Positions 8,476 through 16,252 of a stretch of DNA of 64,000 nucleotides are shown here, piece after piece. Position numbers and translations under genes: made by a program. Position 1 is the stretch's first letter. Each line of letters starts with the position of its first letter. The DNA lies in NCBI GenBank assembly GCA_937889225.1, contig CALAST010000077.1:4929-68928 (forward strand), written 5' to 3'. Source of the stretch: an uncultured Lachnobacterium sp. GTDB lineage: Bacteria; Bacillota; Clostridia; Lachnospirales; Lachnospiraceae. The notes under the pieces were generated by a model, which saw only the letters and a list, made by a program, of their open reading frames with translations, ran no database searches and was not told the DNA's origin.

Positions 8476-9738
8476 CTATTTGGATACCGATTGTGAAATT
8501 GCCAATTTATACATTTCTTCTGTAGCAAAAGAAATTTTAGTAATCGCATCTCGTTTTGATAAATAACACCAAAAACTATCATCCGGAATGGAAATATCTA
8601 CGCAATCTCCTCTTCCTAAATAGTCATATTCAATATGCATACTTTCTAAATTCTTTGCACTACGAACTAATGTATATGGTTCACCATGATAATTGCATTC
8701 AATTCGAGTTTCCGTTGGAGTTTGAATGAGTTTTCCCATACCTTGCTTATAAAATTTTAATGAACCCGGAAGCGTTTCCACTCGCACATCATCTTCAAAA
8801 TAATAAGTACCATCCTCAATTTCCTTGCGAACACAAGCTCTCTCCCAATTGCTCCAATCGGGAATATGCGGATACTCCGTTTCTCCTTCTGTTGCGTGAA
8901 GTTGTCCATATTCATTCATTTCCCACTCTTTTCCGCAATGATTGCACCATAACTTTGTTCCCTTGGAATCAGTTTCATGCTCCGTTTTGCAATTCGGACA
9001 TTTATATAATAAGCAATGCAGACCTTCCGCTCTCTTTGGATGATTAATTGCAACTTTATTCTCTAATTGCCATTTAAAATCATCATATTCAAAATATTTC
9101 TTGATTCTGGCATTCATTTCCTCTACAGATAATGTTTTTGTTTCTTCTTTTGTAATAATCTGTATCATTTCTGCTTCGATGCGATTTTTCTTATCTATTT
9201 TATTCCATTGCGGGCAGGTCACAAAATTACCATGAATACGAAGCACAATGACAGGCACACGAAGCATACGTGCCAGTTTTCCCGTAGACTCGGGAATATG
9301 GGATGTACATCCATCCAAAGAATATCTGGCTTCCGGAAACAATACAAACGGATTTTCCAATTTTTCAATACAATAGCGAATGTTTTTAATCAGATTTAAA
9401 TCTGTAATATATTTACGTGTCCCACATACGCCAAGAGAACGCATAAGTGGCTCTGTGTAAGTATTAAAGCCTTCTAACGTCATAACATTATTTGCTCTGT
9501 AAGGCTGAACAGCAACGGACATTACAAAAAAGTCAACCATAGATGAATGGGTCACTAACATCAGATATGGACCGTTTACTGTTTCCATGTTTACTTTTTT
9601 CAGTTTAAAATCCCTCATCTTTAATCCCGGTTTGCAAATAATTTCTCTTGCTACCGGAAATAAAAATCCCGGCTTGTGCGGTTTCTTTTCAAAATCAAAA
9701 CGCTTTACATCTTCCTTTTTTGCTTTCGTAACTCTCAT
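8476..9738 (-). CDS. PlsC-like acyltransferase with zinc-ribbon C-terminal extension
   Basis: The N-terminal half is a PlsC/LPLAT acyltransferase domain. The catalytic HX4D box is HSSMVD (H64, D69), and a second block is FVLFPEARYSLDG. Such enzymes move acyl chains onto glycerophosphate or lysophospholipids at the membrane. The chain is 420 aa, far longer than a minimal PlsC. The second half holds a zinc ribbon of two CxxC pairs (C247/C250 and C265/C268) and a beta-rich end of unknown role. No clear transmembrane helix is visible, so membrane contact is probably peripheral. The ATG at 9738 follows GGAG, and a promoter-like pair lies at 9781-9809. The substrate is not determined, so I give no gene symbol. 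Confidence 0.75.
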   Translation of the reverse strand: MRVTKAKKEDVKRFDFEKKPHKPGFLFPVAREIICKPGLKMRDFKLKKVNMETVNGPYLMLVTHSSMVDFFVMSVAVQPYRANNVMTLEGFNTYTEPLMRSLGVCGTRKYITDLNLIKNIRYCIEKLENPFVLFPEARYSLDGCTSHIPESTGKLARMLRVPVIVLRIHGNFVTCPQWNKIDKKNRIEAEMIQIITKEETKTLSVEEMNARIKKYFEYDDFKWQLENKVAINHPKRAEGLHCLLYKCPNCKTEHETDSKGTKLWCNHCGKEWEMNEYGQLHATEGETEYPHIPDWSNWERACVRKEIEDGTYYFEDDVRVETLPGSLKFYKQGMGKLIQTPTETRIECNYHGEPYTLVRSAKNLESMHIEYDYLGRGDCVDISIPDDSFWCYLSKRDAITKISFATEEMYKLAISQSVSK

Positions 9739-9780
9739 AATTTTACTCCATAGTCATATTTTCTTTATAATTTTTTTATA

Positions 9781-9809
9781 ATTTTAACATGAAATTTATA
9801 TAGGTGCAA
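9781..9809 (-). promoter_or_regulatory. Possible promoter of the acyltransferase gene
   Basis: On the minus strand TTGCAC (9804-9809) and TAAAAT (9781-9786) are 17 bases apart, with a TG just before the -10 box. The -35 match is weak. Confidence 0.4.
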
Positions 9810-9846
9810 GCGAATCCAACATTTAACTCTTTGTGGCTAATATTAC

Positions 9847-9892
9847 AAAAGGAAGCATCTGCAATCTTTTCATTACAGATACTCCCTTTTTT
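9847..9892 (-). terminator. Terminator of the opp operon (T-runs on both sides)
   Basis: The arms GGAAGCATCTG and CAGATACTCC form an 11-bp stem with one mismatch or wobble. Runs of A and T flank both sides, so it could work in either direction. It lies just past the stop of the last opp-operon gene. Confidence 0.7.
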
Positions 9893-9903
9893 AACTTTAT
9901 TAT

Positions 9904-10305
9904 CTACACTCCATAAAGAAATGCAAACACAATTGATATAACTACAAACACCCCACCTACAATGAGCAGATGTTTAAACTTATGGTGTTTTGCCTTTTGT
10001 CTGGCATTATATTCATAGAATTCTTCGTCTTTTATCTTTTCTCCCTTTCTTGCGGAAAGTGAGCGACCTACCGTTTTCATTCCGTAAGAAATGCCATTGA
10101 AAAGACCTTCATTCATAACCCAAACCATAATTCCAATTCCAAACATGACAAATCCCGGAATCGCAAATGCATTGCTTAGTATCGTAAATACTTCTGCACT
10201 CGTTTCTAATGCAAAAATATCATTCATAATACAAATCGCAACTGCAACAACAAGACCTATCACACTTGGAATGACATACTGTTTGTTTTGACTGATAAAA
10301 TCCAT
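9904..10305 (-). CDS. DUF3899-like membrane protein of the opp operon
   Basis: This 133-aa protein has four predicted membrane segments: about residues 10-30, 38-65 (two closely spaced stretches, TILSNAFAIPGF and VMFGIGIMVWVM) and 110-132. A basic cytoplasmic loop rich in Lys and Arg lies between. It resembles the DUF3899 family, whose function is unknown. It starts 8 bases after the oppF stop and ends at a terminator, so it is the last gene of the opp operon. It may assist the transporter, but that is inferred only from position. The ribosome site is weak. Confidence 0.65.
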   Translation of the reverse strand: MDFISQNKQYVIPSVIGLVVAVAICIMNDIFALETSAEVFTILSNAFAIPGFVMFGIGIMVWVMNEGLFNGISYGMKTVGRSLSARKGEKIKDEEFYEYNARQKAKHHKFKHLLIVGGVFVVISIVFAFLYGV

Positions 10306-10313
10306 GTTTCTAC

Positions 10314-11360
10314 CTACTTCGCTGCAATTTCTTTCTGATATTTTTTCATCTCATCCGTATTGCAGTATACAAAATGACCCGGAGTAACTTCACGAAGGCT
10401 TGGACCTTCTTTCGAATAATCATGGTCAAGTGCCGGTGTATAAATAATTCTCTGTCTCTGTTTCTCATAATGAGGGTCAGGGAATGGAATTGCAGATAAA
10501 AGGGAACGTGTATACGGATGACATGGATTTTCAAATAATTCATCTGCATTCGCCAATTCTACCACTTTACCAAAATACATAACCGCAATTCTGTCTGAGA
10601 AATATTTTACAACGGAAAGGTCATGTGCAATAAACATAATCGTAAGACCCATTTTATTTCTTAAATCATTCAAAAGATTAATAACCTGTGCCTGAATGGA
10701 AACGTCAAGTGCACTAATTGGTTCATCAGCAATGATTAAATCCGGCTCTAAAACGATTGCTCTTGCAATACCGATACGCTGTCTTTGACCACCGGAAAAT
10801 TCATGCGGATAACGGTCTGCATGTTCCGGTACAAGACCTACAAGGTCAAGCATCTCAATTACTTTTTTATCAATATAGGCTTTATCTTTAATTCCGCGAA
10901 TGGTAAGACCTTCCGCAATAATTTCACGAATGGTCATACGAGGATTTAAGGAAGCAACAGGGTCCTGAAATATCATCTGAATTTTATTAATATCTCTGGA
11001 TGTATGGCTTTTATTGATTACTTTTGCTTCTTTTATCTCTTGTTTTAATTTTTCTACTTTTGCAGAATCCCCGGCTTTTTTTGCCTCTTTTAACTGCATT
11101 TTTAATTCCTGAATACCTACGGTAATTGTTTCCCCATTGAAGGTAACTTTTCCGCCTGTAATATCATATAATTTGATGATAGAACGACCGGTTGTGGTTT
11201 TTCCACAACCTGATTCGCCTACCACACCAAGAACTTCACCTTTGTGAATTTCAAAACTTACATCATCTACAGCTTTAATTGGGGAACGCATATTGCCAAA
11301 GTACTGTTTTAAGTGTTCGACTTTGAGCAAAACGTCTGCATCTTTAAAATCTCTACTCAT
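10314..11360 (-). CDS. oppF: Oligopeptide ABC transporter ATP-binding protein OppF
   Basis: This 348-aa cytoplasmic ATPase is one of the two that power Opp peptide import. Walker A is GESGCGKTT, the Q-loop is IFQDPVASLNP, the signature is FSGGQRQR and Walker B is LIIADEP. The C-terminal Opp/Dpp extension is present (HPYTRSLLSAIPFPDP). A Lys/Glu-rich helical insert of about 40 residues (roughly 79-120) comes before the Q-loop and is not usual for OppF. The start overlaps the oppD end by eight bases, so the two are translationally coupled. Confidence 0.92.
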   Translation of the reverse strand: MSRDFKDADVLLKVEHLKQYFGNMRSPIKAVDDVSFEIHKGEVLGVVGESGCGKTTTGRSIIKLYDITGGKVTFNGETITVGIQELKMQLKEAKKAGDSAKVEKLKQEIKEAKVINKSHTSRDINKIQMIFQDPVASLNPRMTIREIIAEGLTIRGIKDKAYIDKKVIEMLDLVGLVPEHADRYPHEFSGGQRQRIGIARAIVLEPDLIIADEPISALDVSIQAQVINLLNDLRNKMGLTIMFIAHDLSVVKYFSDRIAVMYFGKVVELANADELFENPCHPYTRSLLSAIPFPDPHYEKQRQRIIYTPALDHDYSKEGPSLREVTPGHFVYCNTDEMKKYQKEIAAK

Positions 11361-13467
11361 TGCCCTGCGCCTCCAATTTCTTCATTCTTTCAATACGCTC
11401 TGTTACAATCTTCGGTGGCTCAACCTTTGGAGCATTTGGATGCAACAGCCATGTTGCAGCATAGTGTGTGTCCGTAACTTTAAACATTGGTGGCTGCTGT
11501 TCATAGTCAATCTTCAATGCATATTTGTTACGTGCCGCAAATGCATCGCCTACAGGCGGCATTGTCATATCAGGTGGTGTTCCCGGAATTGCTTCTAAGC
11601 GTTCTTCTGTATAAATATCCGGCATGGAAGAAAGAAGTGCCCATGTATACGGATGTTTCGGGTCATAGAAAATATCGTCTACTGTTCCGGATTCTACAAT
11701 CTTTCCTGCATACATAACCGCAATTTTATCTGCCATATTTGCAACAACACCAAGGTCATGTGTAATAAATACAACGGAAAGCTGTCTTTCTTCTTTTAAC
11801 TTATTGATAAGCTCTAAAATCTGAGACTGAATCGTAACGTCTAATGCTGTGGTTGGTTCGTCACAGATTAAGATATCCGGGTTTGCAGATAACGCAATTG
11901 CAATAACGATACGCTGTCTCATACCACCGGAAAACTCAAACGGATACTGTTCGTATCTCTTTTCCGCTTCCGGAATACCTACCTCTTTCATCAACTGAAT
12001 TGCACGGTTCTTTGCCATAGCCTTTGTAACCGTATATACCATCTTTGCACCCTGTGTCTTTAAATAATCCACCATTGCAACAGCTGCCTGTGAAAAATCA
12101 GACGAAACATCCTTACTTACTTCATAATTTTCAATTAATTCTGTCACACAAACTATCATATTTGTTAAGATAAGGTCAAAGTCCGTATTTTCAAGATGTA
12201 CTTTTTCAGCCTTTTTCAAACGGGATTTCGCTTTTAATTTCATTGCATAGCTATAAGTTTCTACGGCATGTCCCATAGCAGACTTAAATGTGTATGCGGT
12301 GCTATCTTTTTTAATGTTCAAACGGTCAATCGAATCTTCTACTTCTTTGATTAACGCATCTGATTTTGTCTTTAATTCTTTCAAATCGATATTGTTTGAG
12401 TGTAAGAATGTAAGCATATTCTTTGCAGTATCCAATACATGCTTTTTCTTACTTGCAGATTCTGTCGCAGAAAGTTTTAACGCTGCTGCAATATCCACAG
12501 CAAAACGCGACATATACTTTTCATCAATATAGGCTTTTGTCATGTCATTTGTAGCAGAAATATTCTTTGCAAGTTCATCCAAAGATTTTGCATTACTGTC
12601 AAATGTCAAATAATAACCCATGGTAAAGAAATTCGGTCTTTCTTTTTTGCGAATCTCTCCCAAAACATTTCCTAAATCTTCCAAAAGTCCAATCAACTTT
12701 GTGCCGTTTCCTGATTTTACATATTCGGCTGTTTCAGAAACAATCGAATCCACTAACTTTTTATAGGAAGCATCCTGTTCGCTGATTAAAAATGGATTAT
12801 TTGCTTTTTTTGCAGCGTCTGCCAGTAATTTTAACTTCTTACTGATATTCTTTGCATTGCCATTTCCAAGAATTTCAATACGAAGACGTTCTGCATCTGC
12901 ATATACGGACTCTACTTTATCAAAAGCAGTATTATATTCCATTTCATGCTTATTACTTACTTCAATAAACTTCTTTAAGGCTTCCATATCCGCTTTTACA
13001 CTGGTTGTTTTTGCGGAATTATTGGCATACACCTTTAATAATGTTTCCTCAAGAAGTTTTGTTGTATTTTCAAAGATTTTCTTTGCATCTCTTTGGCTTG
13101 ATTTGCCATTTAAAATCATAGCTTCTGTAAGCTGTTTTCCAATCTTAACAATTGGATTTAAACTGGAAAGTGGGTCCTGGAAAACCATCGCAATTCTGTT
13201 TCCACGAAGTTCATGGAATTCTTCTTCGGAGATTTTCATAAGGTCCATTCCATCATATAAAATTTCACCGCCATCAACGATAGCGTTTGGAGCAAGGATA
13301 CCCATCATAGCTCTTGCCGTTACGGATTTACCCGAACCGGATTCACCTACAATGGCAATTGTTTCTCCTTTATTTAAGTCAAAAGAGATATCTCTAACTG
13401 CCCTAACTCTGCCGTTATTTGTACGGAACGAAATTCTTAAATTTTTCACATCAAGTATTTTTTCCAT
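11353..13467 (-). CDS. oppD: Oligopeptide ABC transporter ATP-binding protein OppD with ~350-aa insertion
   Basis: This is the partner ATPase of OppF, but it is 704 aa, about twice the usual length. Residues 1-130 hold Walker A (GESGSGKS, 41-48) and the Q-loop (VFQDPLSSLNP). Residues 483-704 hold the family helix (LMKEVGIPEAEKRY), signature FSGGMRQR, Walker B LICDEP and the Opp C-terminal extension. Between them lie about 350 residues of Lys-, Ala- and Glu-rich sequence, probably helical, with no domain I recognise. The insert lies in the helical subdomain that normally contacts the membrane subunits. The reading frame is intact and all ATPase motifs are kept, so the protein is likely functional. 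The start overlaps the oppC stop (TAATG). Confidence 0.9.
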   Translation of the reverse strand: MEKILDVKNLRISFRTNNGRVRAVRDISFDLNKGETIAIVGESGSGKSVTARAMMGILAPNAIVDGGEILYDGMDLMKISEEEFHELRGNRIAMVFQDPLSSLNPIVKIGKQLTEAMILNGKSSQRDAKKIFENTTKLLEETLLKVYANNSAKTTSVKADMEALKKFIEVSNKHEMEYNTAFDKVESVYADAERLRIEILGNGNAKNISKKLKLLADAAKKANNPFLISEQDASYKKLVDSIVSETAEYVKSGNGTKLIGLLEDLGNVLGEIRKKERPNFFTMGYYLTFDSNAKSLDELAKNISATNDMTKAYIDEKYMSRFAVDIAAALKLSATESASKKKHVLDTAKNMLTFLHSNNIDLKELKTKSDALIKEVEDSIDRLNIKKDSTAYTFKSAMGHAVETYSYAMKLKAKSRLKKAEKVHLENTDFDLILTNMIVCVTELIENYEVSKDVSSDFSQAAVAMVDYLKTQGAKMVYTVTKAMAKNRAIQLMKEVGIPEAEKRYEQYPFEFSGGMRQRIVIAIALSANPDILICDEPTTALDVTIQSQILELINKLKEERQLSVVFITHDLGVVANMADKIAVMYAGKIVESGTVDDIFYDPKHPYTWALLSSMPDIYTEERLEAIPGTPPDMTMPPVGDAFAARNKYALKIDYEQQPPMFKVTDTHYAATWLLHPNAPKVEPPKIVTERIERMKKLEAQGNE

Positions 13468-15023
13468 TATTCATCCGCTCCTCTTAATGAAGGGTTAAAG
13501 GCATCACGTAAACCATTACCAAATAAGTTAAATGAAATCATCAATAAGGAAATTGCGATTGCCGGTGTCATAATAATATGAGGGTCGGTACTTAAGTAGT
13601 CCTTACCATTTGCAAGCATCGTTCCTAATGATGTTGAATGTTTTCCTTGGAAGTTTACAATACCAAGGTAAGATAATGTTGTTTCTGTAAGAATCGTATT
13701 TGGAATAATCAAAATTACGGAAGTAATAATTGTTCCAAGTGCATTCGGGAAGATATGTTTAAACATCAGTCTTCCATCTCTTGCACCAAGCGTTCTTGCT
13801 GCAAGTACATATTCCTGATTTTTAAAACGATAAAACTGTGTTCTTACACGGTATGCGACTCCAATCCATCCTGTCAAACAGAATGCAAACAAGACACCCG
13901 CAAACGTTGGCATATACCCCGGTGTAACCAAATGCAACTGTACTAATGTTGCTACTACGATAAACGGAATACCATTTAATACATCGGAAATACGTTCTCC
14001 AATAAGGTCAACCCATCCACCATAATATCCTTCTACAGAACCATATAATGCTCCGAAAATCAAGTTAATTGCTGATACACAAACAGCAAGGAATAACGAA
14101 GTTCTAAGACCATATGCGAGTCTTACAAAAATATCAAATCCCTGTCCATCTGTTCCAAGATAGTGAGTCGGCTCACTACCGTTTTGATAAATATAGTAAT
14201 TATAGTAAAGTACACGTACCTGTACCATAGATTTGTCTTTTGTAACATAATATACAACATCACCGTTTTCATCACGGATATAATTGTCTTCCAAACCGTT
14301 TGTCATTGCTTTTTCAAGTGAAATTACTGTTCCATCTGCTTTTACAGGTGAACCGTTCGAAGCATGTTTATACCAAAAGTTTGCATCTGCGGCATTATTT
14401 GTATCACAAAATTCATTTGTGGTATCAATCATCGGATACAATACCTGAATGCCACTTTCATTTTGCCATTTTACAATTGCTTCATAATCTGCCTGTGTTA
14501 TGGAAAGATATTGAAAACCTTTTGCAAAGTAGGAATGGGTACGGATATTACGATATGGCTTCCCTTGTGCCATAAATTCGTCTCCAATGGAAATAATTGG
14601 AGAATAAAAAGATTCCATTGCTTGTTCCCATGTTACATCGCCAAGACCTTTTGGGTCTTCTGCTGACATGCCAATCCCTGCATAGTACATCAAATATTTG
14701 TCATTTAATTTTTGGTCATATCCACCATCAAATACGGAAAGGAAGGAAAGTGATGGTACATATGGTCTGGATTTTGCATAAACACCATCTTTATCTCCCA
14801 AATCATAGTTGGAAATAAATGGTACAATAATTGCATATAATGCAATTAAAATAATAATAACAGTTGCGGTAAGCGATGCCTTATTCTTTTTAAATCGCAT
14901 CCACGCATCTTCAAAATAACCAATTGGTTTATGTTTAAATTTTTCATCACGAAGATTTTTACCAGCTTGGGCGAATTCAAACTTCTCAGCCGGTATATGA
15001 TTGATATCAAACTGATTACTCAT
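13467..15023 (-). CDS. oppC: Oligopeptide ABC transporter permease OppC with large external loop
   Basis: This 518-aa membrane permease forms the Opp channel with OppB. The first membrane helix is about residues 51-72. The usual short external loop is replaced by some 210 residues (about 75-285). The family sequence resumes at LGTDGQGFDIFVRLAYGLRTSL, and the cytoplasmic EAA loop is seen around AARTLGARDGRLMFKHIFPNALG. The last helices are normal. Standard OppC is about 300 aa. The loop should face outside, where the lipoprotein OppA docks. The ATG follows GGGGAGAAGTAGA and lies one base past the oppB stop. Confidence 0.92.
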   Translation of the reverse strand: MSNQFDINHIPAEKFEFAQAGKNLRDEKFKHKPIGYFEDAWMRFKKNKASLTATVIIILIALYAIIVPFISNYDLGDKDGVYAKSRPYVPSLSFLSVFDGGYDQKLNDKYLMYYAGIGMSAEDPKGLGDVTWEQAMESFYSPIISIGDEFMAQGKPYRNIRTHSYFAKGFQYLSITQADYEAIVKWQNESGIQVLYPMIDTTNEFCDTNNAADANFWYKHASNGSPVKADGTVISLEKAMTNGLEDNYIRDENGDVVYYVTKDKSMVQVRVLYYNYYIYQNGSEPTHYLGTDGQGFDIFVRLAYGLRTSLFLAVCVSAINLIFGALYGSVEGYYGGWVDLIGERISDVLNGIPFIVVATLVQLHLVTPGYMPTFAGVLFAFCLTGWIGVAYRVRTQFYRFKNQEYVLAARTLGARDGRLMFKHIFPNALGTIITSVILIIPNTILTETTLSYLGIVNFQGKHSTSLGTMLANGKDYLSTDPHIIMTPAIAISLLMISFNLFGNGLRDAFNPSLRGADE

Positions 15024-15024
15024 T

Positions 15025-15993
15025 CTACTTCTCCCCTATTCTGATTCTTGGGTCTAAAAGCCCATAACTTAAGTCAACTAAAATCGTACCGGACAAACCG
15101 ATAATGGTATAGAACATACCGGTTGCCATAAATACATCATAATCACGTAACATAATGGATTTCAAATATAACTGACCGATACCACTTACTGCGAAAATCT
15201 GTTCAATAATCATCGCACCGGACATAATCCCAACAAATAAACTTACAATCGTTGGTAAAATTGGTACCATTGCATTTTTTAATGCATGTCTTACGGTAGC
15301 CTGACGCTGTGTTAACCCTTTGGTACGTGCCAAAAGCATATAATCACTTGTTAATGATTCCGTAAGCTCTGCTCTTGTAAAACGAGCAAGTGTTGCAATT
15401 GTACCAAAAGACAATGCCAACACCGGAAGTATCATGGATTTAAACATGGTTCCGGAAAACCAACTTCCGCCTGCATCATATAACGATGAAATAACTACCG
15501 GAAGTAAACCTGCTTTAAATCCAACAAAATACTGCAAAATAAACGCATATACATAACTTGGTACGGAAATAAATACCATGACACCAAAAGAAATCAAATG
15601 GTCTTGCCATTTATTTTTCTTAATTGCTGCTAATATACCTAAACCAATTCCAACCGGAACTGCAAAAAGAATTGAGTAAATATTAAGAAGAACAGTTGGT
15701 GTAAGTTTCGAAGAAATGACTTCTCCTACCCCTTTCATATATTCAATCTCCCAGGATGTTCCCCAATCCCACTTGGTAAAGATATTCTTAAGGTATATTC
15801 CATACTGGACGATGATAGGTTTGTTATAGCCAAGTGCTTCTCGTCTTGCAGCTTCAATCGCAGCCTGTGTACCGGATGTTGCTTCTTGTGCAATCGGAAG
15901 CATTTTGATTAAGAAAAAGCAAATGGTCATGATTACCATGAATACCATTAACATAAGCCCTATTCTCTTTAATACATACTTAAATGTTCTCAT
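15025..15993 (-). CDS. oppB: Oligopeptide ABC transporter permease OppB
   Basis: This 322-aa permease is the only Opp component of normal size here. It has the N-terminal helix (IGLMLMVFMVIMTICFFLI), an external loop, and five further helices. The EAA loop reads ARTKGLTQRQATVRHALKNA, with the conserved family end DLSYGLLDPRIRIGEK. It pairs with OppC in the membrane. It lies 259 bases downstream of oppA, across a strong hairpin, and directly before oppC. Confidence 0.94.
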   Translation of the reverse strand: MRTFKYVLKRIGLMLMVFMVIMTICFFLIKMLPIAQEATSGTQAAIEAARREALGYNKPIIVQYGIYLKNIFTKWDWGTSWEIEYMKGVGEVISSKLTPTVLLNIYSILFAVPVGIGLGILAAIKKNKWQDHLISFGVMVFISVPSYVYAFILQYFVGFKAGLLPVVISSLYDAGGSWFSGTMFKSMILPVLALSFGTIATLARFTRAELTESLTSDYMLLARTKGLTQRQATVRHALKNAMVPILPTIVSLFVGIMSGAMIIEQIFAVSGIGQLYLKSIMLRDYDVFMATGMFYTIIGLSGTILVDLSYGLLDPRIRIGEK

Positions 15994-16198
15994 AGTTCAT
16001 ACACCTTTTTTAATTAATTCGTAAATTATCCTTATGTCGTTATTTTATTCATTTGTATTCATTAATATAAATTCTTTTTCATAAATAAAATATTTATCAA
16101 TCAATCTCATTCGATATTTACTTTGATTGGATGCAACACCACACCCTTTATCCCATTTGCAAATACATTTGGGAATATCTTTTTTATTTGCACTATAC

Positions 16199-16233
16199 AG
16201 TATTCAGCTACCGATTACCGATAGCTGAATACT
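16199..16233 (-). promoter_or_regulatory. Intercistronic hairpin between oppA and oppB
   Basis: A perfect 12-bp inverted repeat (arms 16199-16210 and 16222-16233, loop 11) sits 20 bases past the oppA stop. There is no T-run after it. Such hairpins often stabilise the mRNA of a highly expressed binding protein, or act as partial terminators. Confidence 0.6.
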
Positions 16234-16252
16234 ATAATATTGACAATATTTC

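Noticed and set aside
12857..13498. 213-codon open frame on the plus strand inside oppD
   Set aside because: Antisense of oppD; the oppD frame keeps its ATPase motifs on either side, so the insert is read on the minus strand.
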